From contig JABJMO010000052.1 in the NCBI GenBank assembly GCA_018659375.1, forward strand, positions 1 through 33,513: a stretch of 33,513 nt of DNA, written 5' to 3'. Below the pieces are notes generated by a model. It saw only the letters and a list, made by a program, of their open reading frames with translations. It was not told the origin of the DNA and did not search any database. The translations under genes were made by a program, and so were the position numbers. How positions within the stretch are numbered: the first letter of the stretch is position 1; each line of letters opens with the position of its first letter. Of this stretch, positions 7,701 to 16,310 are shown piece after piece. This DNA comes from Methanobacteriota archaeon (GTDB lineage Archaea; Thermoplasmatota; Poseidoniia; Poseidoniales; Poseidoniaceae).

Positions 7701-10700
7701 GTGAGTCAAAGAACTATCAATTGGTAGAACACAATTTAGCCTAACTTCATCTAAGCAAACTAATCTCTTTGGTTGACTCAAAACAATATCTACTGATTTA
7801 ACGTCAAATATAACGCGCTTGATATTATTTGCAGTTGATAATTCATCATTTCCGTACCACTTGGTACCAACTGTAGTATTATCGAATATAGTCTCTACTT
7901 CAATCATGTATACTCCGGAAACGAAATCGTGCTCAGCAATTAGATCTGTCGAAGAATCTTCAGCATCTACGGAGCTTCTACTTATTGTGTATGAGTTATC
8001 CTCAACGAAGGTAAATTCTTTCAAAGTGATATTGTTTATTCCAACACCTTTGAAACCATCATTTATGCCATTTCTTCCGTCATCATCTGAAAAGAAGTCA
8101 AAGTTCAAGTCTACCGTAGAGTCTGCTAGTGAGATACATTGTGTAGCCCATTCACTAGAATCTGGAGAAGTTGTGTTCAGGACATACAAATGTGTCAAAT
8201 CAAGAGTTGTGGTTTTGACCAACCTATCGGAATTAAAGAATACGTTCCAATTACCGCTAAGTCCGTCTGTGGTTCTTGAATCGCCAATGTATTCAATTTC
8301 CTCAAAGTCAATTGGATTAGTTTCGTTAACTATTCCATTTCCGTCTTCATCTATTTGGCAGGTTCCGTCCTCGTTGTAATCATTCCATTGCCCGTAAACA
8401 ATAGCAGTATTATCAGTCGAATCCTTGGTGAAGTCAACCGTCACCGCCATGTAATCACTGGGTTCGATATTACCTTGCGAGTCTACTTCAAAGAAGGTAT
8501 CAGCATAATACTCAAACGACAGAGAAACGAAATCGCTTTCTAAGTCTTCTAGGTCGATATCAGTAATAGTCATGGTTTCATTTTCCCATGCGTCGCCGTA
8601 TCCAAGTGTTGCTGTCTGGCATGGGTGGCCAAACCAGTATGAATTGCTGTTGAACACTAAATCAGACGGGCAATCCAAGGTGTCGTTGTATGTTGTACCC
8701 TTTGGATTGTTACTTTGGGTATATCTAGTTCCATCTGTGGAGTTGTCGAAGGTGATGATACAATCAGAACCTGGATTTCCACATTGTACTGTATCAGGAT
8801 CGGCAGTAAAGACGGTTGCTGTGACATCAAAGTCAACTATTGTGTTACCATAGTTGTTGGTGGCAGCAGAAATCGGATAAGTTCCTTGCGCATAGAGTTG
8901 CCCAGGTTCGAAATAATCTATCGATTCAAGTGCTGGGTCATACAAATTAAACGGCGTCACATACCCAACAATTTCATCATTGAGAACCTGTTCATCCCAA
9001 CCATTATTGGATAATGTTGCCGATATACGGTAAGTAGTATCGTTCAAAAAGTCGGCCTGCAGACTTGCAATGTATTCTTGACCAGGACCCAAATTATTCA
9101 GTTGGATTTGAGTTTGTTGATTTTGCACATTCGGGAAGAATGCAGTATTCTGCTTGAAGATGGTAAGATTATCAAAAGCAAATCCATCATTCCCGGTCCA
9201 TGTAGATTCATTTTCGTCTGAGATTGAACCCTCAAAACCAGTTCTAAATCTGAAACGCAAATCAACAGTCTCTCCAGCCCATGGGCTTAAATCGAAGGTT
9301 CCTAGTCCTTCATCGGTGAAATTATTCCAGGCGTAAAAGGTATTGAATGATTGAATTCCATAGTAGTAAAGACCTTCTGCATATCCTCCATAGGCATTTT
9401 CTTTGATTACTCTGTCAGTGTCAAAACCGCCCCACATAGAGGTACGTGACCAGCATGCTCCTTCGATGTAAGCTGTGACTGGGCAACTGATAGTAGACCA
9501 TCCAGTCTCTTCGCTACCAACTTCAATCATTGCTAAGTCGTCCCAAACATCACCAACTACGAACCCGTTGGTATCAGCACTTCCAAGCGCACCAAATCCG
9601 AGGTCTTGGAATAATTCAACACTCATGAAAGCACGGTCTGAACCGGTCAAATCAACATCTCTAAGCACCATTGCTTCATCCCAATTGGCTCCATAGCCTG
9701 TCCATTCTCCACCGGTACTGTTGGTTTTGGTTTCACCAGACCACATGAAGTGGGTTGGGTTAAGATAATTGGCAGAGTAATCTGCTTGCGATTCATCAGG
9801 ATCGGTACCAGACCCGCTAGATGGGGTTGTTTGTTCGTTCCAGTGGTGATTTCCATCAACATAATCAATGTAATCCCAAGTACATCCTGCGCCGCATGCT
9901 CCGACATTTTCAGGGGTATCCCAATCATTAGCATACACGGTTTGATTGGTTGAATTAAGTTCATCTACGACCTTTAGTTCAACATCTAGAGTTGCACTTT
10001 GACCGTTTAGGACATTCATACCAGTATTGGTCACTGTCACGTTTATGTCTCGAAGACCTTCACCGACAACACCGAATGAACGGTCTACTGGAGAAATCTC
10101 AATTCCTGAAACTGACAAGTCTTGGCTATCCATCTCGATAACTGAAATTGTATCATATTGACCATCCCAGCCAAAGTTATCTCTCCAGCCACCAAATCTC
10201 CAGTTCTTGTGTGCAACAACTATGTCTGGCGCAGAATTAGGGCCTCCGGCCAACTGGCCTACTTCAGCTGTGTGCGGTCTTCGCCCAGCAGCATATGATA
10301 GAGGACTTAGGTGCCCTCCACTACCGTCTGAAAGGGTAACTTGAATCGAAGTTGGGTAATTAAGGAAGAAATTGGATGACGTACCTCCAGCAGAGTCAGT
10401 TGAGTTTTGCTGATAAGCAAGAGTCGGGTTGATAAAATCTGGTTGCTGGTCTCCGTTTAAGTCAGCAACAGTCAACGTCCATGAAATGTATGGTCCAAAA
10501 TAAGCCTTTTGTGGAGCGGCCCATGTACCTGAAGTTGATGATGTGACATAGGTCACATTCTCGATGTCAGCATCATTGAGCGCTAATACGTCTGCTGTGC
10601 CATCACCGTCTAGATCAGCAACTGCCAAATCTGATGATGTTTCGGTTTGCATATTAATTACGTGTTCGCCAACACCTGGAGTAGTACTGAAGGTGTAAGT

Positions 10701-11588
10701 TAGTGGGAAAGTGTTGGTTTGACAATTGAATTCAACAATCGAAACGTTATCGTTATGACCCGGATTAGTTGATTGACCCGTAGCATAGTCTAGGCCTTCG
10801 CTTCTTAGCAGCCACATATCGCTGTCGAAACAGGTTCCGCCGCCACCAAGTCCACCGCCAACTTGTGATTCGCCCCAATCACCGGCAGTAAATGCACGGT
10901 AGGTATTTTGTTGGGCCGGACCTAAGTTAGTGATGATGCCTTGTGTGTTTGAAGTAATTGGGCCAAGATAGGTAACAACTCTTTGAGTGGTAATATCTGC
11001 TTGTAGGTCTAAGACCATAACGTCATCATTACCATCGTCGTTTAGGTCAGCGACTTCTAGGTCCCAAGCCCAAAAGTGAGTGAACCTTGCTCCAATAGAC
11101 CAAGTTTTCTCGTTACATCCACCATTTTCGATGATGGTTACGTTACCTGGCTCACCAGCTGGAGAACCATCTTCATTGGTTTTGAACGGATTGTTTCTTT
11201 GGAAGATAACGATGTCGTCTACACCATCACCAGTGAAGTCGCCAACTTCAACGAATTGTACATTGGAAAATTCATCCCAATCTGCATTCCTGTCTTGGTT
11301 AGCAGTAACCCAGATATCTTGCCGCTCGGAAAAATCCCCATTACCATCATTCCACAAAACTGTGATTGTATGGGTTCCATCTGTGGCAATCGCGATATCA
11401 TTGTGATTATCACAATTAAAATCACCAATAGCTACATCGTGAGGATCACGATTGGTGGTATATGTTCTTGCTTGAGATGCACTTGCTGTGGTTGCTAAAG
11501 CGGCAGTTGTTGATAGTACCATAAGTAAGCAAAGCAGAATACTTCTTGCGCGGGCCTTGAAGAGATTGTCTTGGGAAAACATCGTCAT
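4791..11588 (-). CDS. Giant FG-GAP-repeat surface protein with single membrane anchor and Q/A-rich cytoplasmic tail
   Basis: About 2265 residues. The first ATG is at 11588, with a GTG one codon earlier and another ATG at 11582. A signal peptide of about 38 residues ends near S-A-S-Q-A. FG-GAP/VCBS-type calcium-binding repeats occur at about 50-400, with motifs such as V-A-D-L-D-G-D-G-T-A-D-V and V-G-D-F-T-G-D-G-V-D-D. A CARDB-like region (about 495-545) and beta-rich modules with W-A-G-E-T-V-D-L-R-F-R-F and F-D-N-L-T-I (about 760-810) follow. A class-I-amidotransferase-like or ThuA-like alpha/beta module begins near V-D-I-A-I-L-S-D (about 1385-1635), then PKD-like beta modules. One membrane helix at about 2129-2150 is followed by RR and a 115-residue tail with two copies of a Y-x2-Q-x3-x-Q-G-Y-x3-T-A motif. 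Probably extracellular binding or adhesion; no ligand can be assigned. Transcribed toward ahcY. Confidence 0.9.
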   Translation of the reverse strand: MTMFSQDNLFKARARSILLCLLMVLSTTAALATTASASQARTYTTNRDPHDVAIGDFNCDNHNDIAIATDGTHTITVLWNDGNGDFSERQDIWVTANQDRNADWDEFSNVQFVEVGDFTGDGVDDIVIFQRNNPFKTNEDGSPAGEPGNVTIIENGGCNEKTWSIGARFTHFWAWDLEVADLNDDGNDDVMVLDLQADITTQRVVTYLGPITSNTQGIITNLGPAQQNTYRAFTAGDWGESQVGGGLGGGGTCFDSDMWLLRSEGLDYATGQSTNPGHNDNVSIVEFNCQTNTFPLTYTFSTTPGVGEHVINMQTETSSDLAVADLDGDGTADVLALNDADIENVTYVTSSTSGTWAAPQKAYFGPYISWTLTVADLNGDQQPDFINPTLAYQQNSTDSAGGTSSNFFLNYPTSIQVTLSDGSGGHLSPLSYAAGRRPHTAEVGQLAGGPNSAPDIVVAHKNWRFGGWRDNFGWDGQYDTISVIEMDSQDLSVSGIEISPVDRSFGVVGEGLRDINVTVTNTGMNVLNGQSATLDVELKVVDELNSTNQTVYANDWDTPENVGACGAGCTWDYIDYVDGNHHWNEQTTPSSGSGTDPDESQADYSANYLNPTHFMWSGETKTNSTGGEWTGYGANWDEAMVLRDVDLTGSDRAFMSVELFQDLGFGALGSADTNGFVVGDVWDDLAMIEVGSEETGWSTISCPVTAYIEGACWSRTSMWGGFDTDRVIKENAYGGYAEGLYYYGIQSFNTFYAWNNFTDEGLGTFDLSPWAGETVDLRFRFRTGFEGSISDENESTWTGNDGFAFDNLTIFKQNTAFFPNVQNQQTQIQLNNLGPGQEYIASLQADFLNDTTYRISATLSNNGWDEQVLNDEIVGYVTPFNLYDPALESIDYFEPGQLYAQGTYPISAATNNYGNTIVDFDVTATVFTADPDTVQCGNPGSDCIITFDNSTDGTRYTQSNNPKGTTYNDTLDCPSDLVFNSNSYWFGHPCQTATLGYGDAWENETMTITDIDLEDLESDFVSLSFEYYADTFFEVDSQGNIEPSDYMAVTVDFTKDSTDNTAIVYGQWNDYNEDGTCQIDEDGNGIVNETNPIDFEEIEYIGDSRTTDGLSGNWNVFFNSDRLVKTTTLDLTHLYVLNTTSPDSSEWATQCISLADSTVDLNFDFFSDDDGRNGINDGFKGVGINNITLKEFTFVEDNSYTISRSSVDAEDSSTDLIAEHDFVSGVYMIEVETIFDNTTVGTKWYGNDELSTANNIKRVIFDVKSVDIVLSQPKRLVCLDEVRLNCVLPIDSSLTHNWEMTATNGVLEGDYVFYMEVFDETTSSLAHSVSSGPAQSLLNGQRIDLSFTPWAGYQDGHTYNISYRAQLDDGTPSGDPVYFHATFADDVDIAILSDKTSGTSRIIEDIAANGMSYTQFGMNDWDDYFKTNWFTNFDKIILPWQDFNTAKDDGKAYYKTISDTVSNVDRKQVLVNFMSSGGTIQAHLAPHGTQTYGLGTNVEPRLPLGLVIADKTNGAEITYADMEVYDEFHPIMNNIDGEKFEVFTPVADSVLDIGSEATSDVPKICSGNQNVASFQPIIRDSTDIEDVLLGICSYGQGGMIVSTIDLEAKSGNASSSDFALLSNVISYQVNDYPNPFGEMRDGTDILIDGVVPDPALGAGYATVYMKSNAQLTFSYQSNAQVSLQTDWLISGPTSWDLGTMAPGQIDHYTSPLFETESSPVMDFCKSIGTQGDCKQGEQWTITLWLHDDNGHSRMLSVIVETNDANADAFNPIADAYVVMKDSYADNIEYVGTCSSLDNYPKYEITLDESGQLPIDFNAFNSSDPDALEGNGIDRYEWEVLFDKPWDAAINVNANTYIQYEASLGVWQYTFGGYGVDQNGESYAGRNLTYNPNTESPIQPIKIKLTVYDKSGKWDDDMEFCFDVKPQGFGDEPPVIDFTNWGDQQGYTSSFYNLSGTVTTGSDESDTYVEITWNESLLDETDPQVLGTAIGAKELAVLDNSVGTGDTFYLSLDIDRFHSDKPVDVIIYIRVYEFDPTKDTDKRWVTEQQLSLSDPDYVQLYNPNTITLSLPICRGVSVPDEVILADPEGDWVFINGQCDWDGEYSLENGEWVAPSSNDGGDGAQSDSNIMFIGIGAIVLVLIVILTLLFLRRSGGDGIDGDYKDFSLTGAFQEQDPVEQYVQQLIAQGYPEDTARSYAAQYAAQAGLTGGASQQQAVQAAAPAATNPAMDAAYQQYYQQFITQGYDEQTAAAYAQQYAAAYIQQQG

Positions 11589-11614
11589 CACTTGTTAAGC
11601 CATATTAACTACCA

Positions 11615-11622
11615 CTTTAATT
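11615..11622 (-). promoter_or_regulatory. Possible TATA box of the giant surface-protein gene
   Basis: On the minus strand the sequence reads AAAGGAATTAAAG, an A-rich BRE-like stretch followed by AATTAAAG. It is centred about 27-30 bases upstream of the GTG/ATG cluster at 11591/11588, the spacing expected for a leaderless archaeal transcript. The 115-base gap 11592-11706 holds nothing else recognisable. Confidence 0.3.
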
Positions 11623-11706
11623 CCTTTGGGCTTTTGTCCTTGACAAAACCATGGGCATGCTACGCAGTGAAGCGAAAAGGCGTTTGCAAAATCTATTTGT
11701 TAAAAT

Positions 11707-12381
11707 TCAGACTTTACCTGCTAGCCAACGAGGAGAAGGCCCCCAACCTACGGCATCTCCGCCGTGTACCTTGACCAATTTACCTGCAGTGAATAAGGAT
11801 TCTAACCAAACCTCCAATGCAGTGCCTTCACGCTTGCCCAGTTTGCTACTAGCGATTTCTTCAATGTCAGAAGTTTTCAGAGCGGTAAAACCATAATCTC
11901 TAACAACTATATTCATCAATTCACGAAGCCATGCCTCAGCCATTGGATCAATACTCAAAGTCCCTTGGACAGGTAATGGTTCCTCTAATTCAGAAAAAAT
12001 TTCCATCAACTCGATTGGGTCTGGTTTAGTTAGATCATCAAGACCAAGGGCACGTAACTCTTTACTCAAATCCAATTCTCCGATTGGCCTTCTAACGATA
12101 GGTATTCTTGATGGGTCTGGCTCAGGGCCCATGTCTAGGGGTTTTTCTCCCAATGAATCATCATCCAGTTCATTTGTTGTTCCGGAATTATTCTTATCAG
12201 CAACTCCAGAGGTATTTGATGCCTTCACTTCTGAGCCCAACGGCATCATCCAGCCTACGCCTTGCAAACCTAATTCCGATATTTTCTTGCGCACCCAATC
12301 AGCATCGCCGCGAAGGAGAACTTCAGCATCATTTTCGTCGGAACGGAAGCGATACTGGACAAATCCTTTCAACTCCGCCAT
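11707..12381 (-). CDS. Uncharacterised 224-residue protein with possible winged-helix C-terminus
   Basis: I do not recognise a named family. The N-terminal 45 residues (Q-Y-R-F-R-S-D-E-N-D-A-E-V-L-L-R-G) look like a compact alpha/beta module. Residues about 48-95 are a low-complexity acidic/Pro linker. Residues about 100-224 are helical and end in a segment resembling a winged helix (E-I-A-S-S-K-L-G-K-R-E-G-T-A-L-E-V-W-L then L-F-T-A-G-K-L-V-K-V-H-G-G). No membrane segment or signal peptide is seen, so it is probably cytosolic. A GAGGG Shine-Dalgarno lies six bases before the ATG and the gene sits 39 bases after the aconitase stop, so the two are probably one operon. A regulatory role is possible but unproven. 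Confidence 0.8.
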   Translation of the reverse strand: MAELKGFVQYRFRSDENDAEVLLRGDADWVRKKISELGLQGVGWMMPLGSEVKASNTSGVADKNNSGTTNELDDDSLGEKPLDMGPEPDPSRIPIVRRPIGELDLSKELRALGLDDLTKPDPIELMEIFSELEEPLPVQGTLSIDPMAEAWLRELMNIVVRDYGFTALKTSDIEEIASSKLGKREGTALEVWLESLFTAGKLVKVHGGDAVGWGPSPRWLAGKV

Positions 12382-12387
12382 AGTTAT

Positions 12388-12392
12388 CCCTC
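12388..12392 (-). promoter_or_regulatory. Shine-Dalgarno GAGGG for the 224-residue protein
   Basis: Minus-strand TTTGAGGGATAACT precedes the ATG at 12381 with a six-base spacer. The same TTGAGGGAT context and spacing precede the Nudix-MBL gene, supporting a real ribosome-binding site inside an operon. Confidence 0.6.
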
Positions 12393-12420
12393 AAACTTTC
12401 TTGCCTTCAAACTGGCGATG

Positions 12421-15084
12421 TTATTTTGCTAGTTGCCTTAGAACGGTATGCAGTATACCGCCATTACGATAATAATCAACTTCCACTGGAGTATCGAGTC
12501 TTACTTGCGCCTCGAAAGTAAGTGAAGTGCCATCAAGTCTTGTTGCTGTTATTGTCAACATTTGCAATGGTTGAACATCATTTGTCACCGGAACATCATA
12601 CCTTTCAGAACCATCAAGCTCTAAACTTTCATGGCTTTCACCTTCTTTGAAGGTCAACGGCAAAACACCCATTCCAACCAAATTAGAACGATGTATTCTT
12701 TCAAATGAAGTAGCAATTACTGCTTTTACTCCAAGCAGATAAGTCCCTTTAGCAGCCCAATCCCTAGATGAACCGGTGCCATATTGTGAACCTGCAAGAA
12801 CCACCTTGGGGCCATCAAAAGCATTAGCTGCATCAAATACGGACACAATTTCCCCAGATTGTGGATGTTTGGCAAATCCACCCTCGGTACCTGGGGCCAT
12901 TTGGTTACGAATTCTAACATTGGCAAAGGTTCCGCGCATCATTATTTCATGATTGCCGCGCCGACTGCCAAACGAATTGAAATCTTCCCGCTCAACCCCT
13001 CTCTCGACTAACCACTTACCCGCAGGCCCGCTTGCCGGGAATGAGCCGGCTGGAGAGATGTGATCGGTAGTAATTGAATCACCAAGTTTTAGCAGAACTG
13101 CGGCTTGTTCAATCGGTTCGATCGGCGACGGTTCAGCAGATAGGCCAGAAAAGAAGGTTGGTAAACGGATGTAGGTTGACTCTGCTTCCCATGGATATAA
13201 CGGAGTATCTTTGGCGGGTATTGAATCCCACCTTGGCTCATTCATGGCATCTGCATAACGTTGCCTGAACATGCTCGGAGTAATGACTGAAAGGGCCTTG
13301 GTTAATTCTTCATCAGATGGCCAAACTTCAGACATCATTACTGGTTTACCGTTAGTATCAAAGCCCAACGGTTCAGTAGCAAGATCAACTTCTAAACTAC
13401 CGGCAATGGCGTAAGCAACAACTAGTGGTGGACTTGCTAAATAAGATGCCTTAACCTTGCTGTGAACTCTTCCTTCGAAGTTCCTGTTGCCGGAAATCAC
13501 CGAACCCACAATGAGGCCTGATTCGTCGATAGCTGCATCTATTTGCTCGCTCAACGGTCCTGAATTACCAATACAAGTAGTGCAACCATAACCGACTACA
13601 TTGAAGCCCATAGCATTCAAATCATCTTGCAGACCTGTCGCTTCATAATACTCTGTAACCACACGACTGCCTGGTGCAAGAGAAGTTTTGACCCACGGCT
13701 TGACTGTAAGACCTCGTTGCCGAGCATTCCTTGCAAGTAGTCCTGCAGCCAACATTACGCCAGGATTGGATGTATTGGTACATGAAGTGATTGCCGCAAT
13801 AACGACATCACCATGATTTAGATCATAGCGCTGCCCGTCTGCCTCAATAATGGCGCTCTTTGACAAATCACTTTCTGACAAACCGTGCCCTTGGTGGCCA
13901 ACTTCAGCAGTTAACGTCTCGGCAAAATGCTGCTTCATATTGGTCAAGTCAACTCTATCTTGGGGTCGTTTTGGACCTGCTAATGCTGGCTCTATTGTAG
14001 TTAAATCCAATTCTAAGGTTGCGGTATAAGATTTCTCAGCATCACTTGAGTTATACCATAGACCTTGTGCCTTGCAATATTCCTCGACTCCTGTTATTGC
14101 TGAATCTTCTCGACCTGTTAGCCTAAGATACTCAAGAGTACGCTCATCAACAGGGAAGAATCCGCAAGTTGCTCCGTATTCGGGAGCCATGTTGGCAATT
14201 GTTGCTCGGTCGGCTAAAGTAAGCGCCGCCATACCACTGCCGAAGAACTCGACAAATTTTCCAACTACGCCATGTTCTCTCAGGATTTCCACAATCCGCA
14301 AAGTCATGTCAGTTGCCGTTACACCGGGATTTAGTGAGCCCGTTAATCTAACTCCAACTACATCTGGGGCCAACATGTATATCGGTTGGCCAAGCATAAC
14401 TGCCTCTGCTTCAATTCCGCCAACACCCCATCCAAGTACTCCAAGACCATTGATCATTGTAGTGTGTGAATCAGTTCCCACCAATGTGTCGGCAAGCCAA
14501 ATGCCATTTTCTTGCCTAGCAACACTTGCTAAAAATTCAAGATTCACTTGGTGGACAATACCTCTTGATGGTGGTACAACTTGAAAATCCTTTAGTGACT
14601 TTTGACCCCATTTAAGAAACGTATAACGCTCCATGTTGCGATGATATTCGATATCTAGATTCATGTCCAAAGCATTGCTATGAGCGCCAGAAACATCGAC
14701 TTGAACTGAGTGGTCAATCACTAGGTCCACTGGGACTTGAGGATTGACCTTACTGGGGTCTCCGCCCATCTCCACCATGGCATCCCTTAAGGCAGCCAAA
14801 TCAACCACCGCAGGAACACCGGTGAAATCTTGCAAGATAACTCTTGAAGGTCTAAATGGTATCTCACCGCGCTCTGACTTAGGTTGCCAATTTGCGATAT
14901 TACGAACATCTTGTTCAGTGATTAAGAATCCATCATTGCCCCTAAGTGCGCCTTCCAGTAGAATACGAATTGAATATGGTAGGTGTGAAGTATCAATGCC
15001 ATTTTCATCCAATCCAGACATCGAATAATAATGCCCGCCAATAGAAAGTTCCCGTTTTGCATTGAAGGTATCGACGGTCGTCAT
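12421..15084 (-). CDS. acnA: Aconitate hydratase (AcnA/IRP1 type)
   Basis: 887 residues, the usual AcnA/IRP1 length. It isomerises citrate and isocitrate through cis-aconitate in the TCA cycle, using a [4Fe-4S] cluster. The cluster cysteines are in S-C-T-N-T-S-N-P and G-C-T-T-C-I-G-N-S-G-P-L, and other signatures are present: L-Q-D-F-T-G-V-P-A-V-V-D near the N-terminus, G-T-D-S-H-T-T-M-I-N-G-L-G-V-L-G-W-G-V-G-G, and the swivel-domain D-S-I-T-T-D-H-I-S-P-A-G-S and G-S-S-R-D-W-A-A-K-G. The frame is open ten codons further, but homologues begin near T-x-D-x-F-x-A-K-R, so the ATG at 15084 is chosen. No Shine-Dalgarno is visible. The 224-residue gene follows in the same operon, and korAB on the other side of the cyclophilin gene supplies another TCA step. 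Confidence 0.97.
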   Translation of the reverse strand: MTTVDTFNAKRELSIGGHYYSMSGLDENGIDTSHLPYSIRILLEGALRGNDGFLITEQDVRNIANWQPKSERGEIPFRPSRVILQDFTGVPAVVDLAALRDAMVEMGGDPSKVNPQVPVDLVIDHSVQVDVSGAHSNALDMNLDIEYHRNMERYTFLKWGQKSLKDFQVVPPSRGIVHQVNLEFLASVARQENGIWLADTLVGTDSHTTMINGLGVLGWGVGGIEAEAVMLGQPIYMLAPDVVGVRLTGSLNPGVTATDMTLRIVEILREHGVVGKFVEFFGSGMAALTLADRATIANMAPEYGATCGFFPVDERTLEYLRLTGREDSAITGVEEYCKAQGLWYNSSDAEKSYTATLELDLTTIEPALAGPKRPQDRVDLTNMKQHFAETLTAEVGHQGHGLSESDLSKSAIIEADGQRYDLNHGDVVIAAITSCTNTSNPGVMLAAGLLARNARQRGLTVKPWVKTSLAPGSRVVTEYYEATGLQDDLNAMGFNVVGYGCTTCIGNSGPLSEQIDAAIDESGLIVGSVISGNRNFEGRVHSKVKASYLASPPLVVAYAIAGSLEVDLATEPLGFDTNGKPVMMSEVWPSDEELTKALSVITPSMFRQRYADAMNEPRWDSIPAKDTPLYPWEAESTYIRLPTFFSGLSAEPSPIEPIEQAAVLLKLGDSITTDHISPAGSFPASGPAGKWLVERGVEREDFNSFGSRRGNHEIMMRGTFANVRIRNQMAPGTEGGFAKHPQSGEIVSVFDAANAFDGPKVVLAGSQYGTGSSRDWAAKGTYLLGVKAVIATSFERIHRSNLVGMGVLPLTFKEGESHESLELDGSERYDVPVTNDVQPLQMLTITATRLDGTSLTFEAQVRLDTPVEVDYYRNGGILHTVLRQLAK

Positions 15085-15142
15085 GACACATGCCAAAACG
15101 AAGACATCTATCAATCAAACGCTTCGAATAATCTCAGTTAAA

Positions 15143-16165
15143 TTACCAGAAATACCACCATGGAGTATCTTCTCCGCCGTTGGTAGTTACGCTAACAAGC
15201 GTCACTGGATTAATCGGGTTGTCATTGCCATCGGTTGGTACTTGGCTGATTGCGGTCACAAATTCACAGCCTTCGGTAATATCGCCAAATACTGTGTGAA
15301 CACCATCTAGCCAGTTTGGCGTGCTATCACCTGGAATTAGGAAGAATTGACTACCGCCGGTATTTGGCGGACTGGTTTTGGCCATTGAAATAGTACAAGG
15401 CGTGTGAAGAAGTCCATTATCCGCCTCATCTGGCATTGTGTAAAGTGTTTCACTGGAACAGTCAGTGGAACTATCCATTGCTTCTCCGTTACAGTAGCCA
15501 AACCATTTAGCAGCATAACCGCCAGTGCCATCTTGGCGTTCAAAATCGCCACCTTGAATCATAAAATCATCAATTATTCGATGGAATGGTGAGTCGTCAT
15601 ATTCACCCGCAACAGCGTGCAAGTGTAAGTTCTCGGTATGCACAGGAGCAGCATCAGGATCTAGGGAGATGGTGATGGTTTCATCGTTGTACGCGCCAGA
15701 AGCATCTGTCCAAGTTAAGCGCATTTTTGCCTCGGTCGGCAAATCTGTGGGCGGAGTGTACGACGCAGCCTTGACTAACAACAAAGCGAGAATAATCACT
15801 CCAACTAGAGCCCCAAGGCCGGCAATTGTTGGCGTTCCATCATTGAGTAGGCGCGGTAGATTTGTTTCCTTTACGCCTTTGTCTTGCATCTCATTGAGTA
15901 ACTCATTGTAAACCGAATTATTGCCTTTGTTTCTTGGAGCTTTCTTCACCGAATCGCGCAGTAATGATGCGGCTTTGCGGTATTCAGATTTTGAATCTTT
16001 TTTCTTGGCATTAGCCCAAGTTGCTTCGCCGGCTAGTCTTAACGTTGTTGCGTGTTCGCCTGAAGCATCTACCTCACGCAATAAATCTAAACATCCAGAG
16101 GTATTTCCTTTGTCAAGCATTTTTCGTGCTTTTTCCCAAGATTTGTCCATTTTTTCGTCTGCCAT
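15143..16165 (-). CDS. Membrane-anchored cyclophilin-type peptidyl-prolyl isomerase
   Basis: 340 residues from the ATG at 16165. Residues about 1-100 are charged and helical, with a TPR-like look (alternating Leu/Ala helices, K-K-A-P-R-N). One membrane segment follows at about 113-135. A cyclophilin domain occupies about 148-335, with the catalytic F-H-R-I-I-x2-F-M-I-Q-G-G-D, then S-M-A-K-T-x-P-P-N-T-G-G-S-Q-F-F and L-D-G-V-H-T-V-F-G-D-I. The usual binding-site Trp is His in L-D-G-V-H, as in many prokaryotic cyclophilins. It probably isomerises prolyl bonds outside the membrane, with the helical part inside. The frame is open 74 codons further upstream and would include a hydrophobic stretch, but that extension runs into the korA promoter and leader region and is rejected. 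Divergent from korA. Confidence 0.9.
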   Translation of the reverse strand: MADEKMDKSWEKARKMLDKGNTSGCLDLLREVDASGEHATTLRLAGEATWANAKKKDSKSEYRKAASLLRDSVKKAPRNKGNNSVYNELLNEMQDKGVKETNLPRLLNDGTPTIAGLGALVGVIILALLLVKAASYTPPTDLPTEAKMRLTWTDASGAYNDETITISLDPDAAPVHTENLHLHAVAGEYDDSPFHRIIDDFMIQGGDFERQDGTGGYAAKWFGYCNGEAMDSSTDCSSETLYTMPDEADNGLLHTPCTISMAKTSPPNTGGSQFFLIPGDSTPNWLDGVHTVFGDITEGCEFVTAISQVPTDGNDNPINPVTLVSVTTNGGEDTPWWYFW

Positions 16166-16293
16166 GATGCTCGGACAACGTATTTGGTTTTGAGTTTCAC
16201 TATTGAAAACTAGCATAATATATCCCAGATTACAAGCAACATGTTCAAAGAGTGTATGCCAACCCCTAGCGTTAAGGGCGAGGAAACTCTGCC

Positions 16294-16300
16294 AAAGGAG
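16294..16300 (+). promoter_or_regulatory. Shine-Dalgarno AAAGGAG of korA
   Basis: AAAGGAG lies ten bases before the ATG at 16311 and decides the start over an in-frame ATG at 16203. The 36 codons before 16311 are Cys/Arg-rich and unlike the family, whereas M-E-N-I-A-N-D-F-T-I-N-I-A begins the gamma domain. Confidence 0.65.
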
Positions 16301-16310
16301 AAATAATCCG

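Noticed and set aside
15085-15114. Ten-residue upstream extension of aconitase
   Set aside because: Not part of the family's N-terminus, and the ATG at 15084 gives the expected start.
16203-16310. N-terminal extension of korA to the ATG at 16203
   Set aside because: The extra 36 residues are Cys/Arg-rich and unlike the gamma domain, and the AAAGGAG before 16311 marks the real start.
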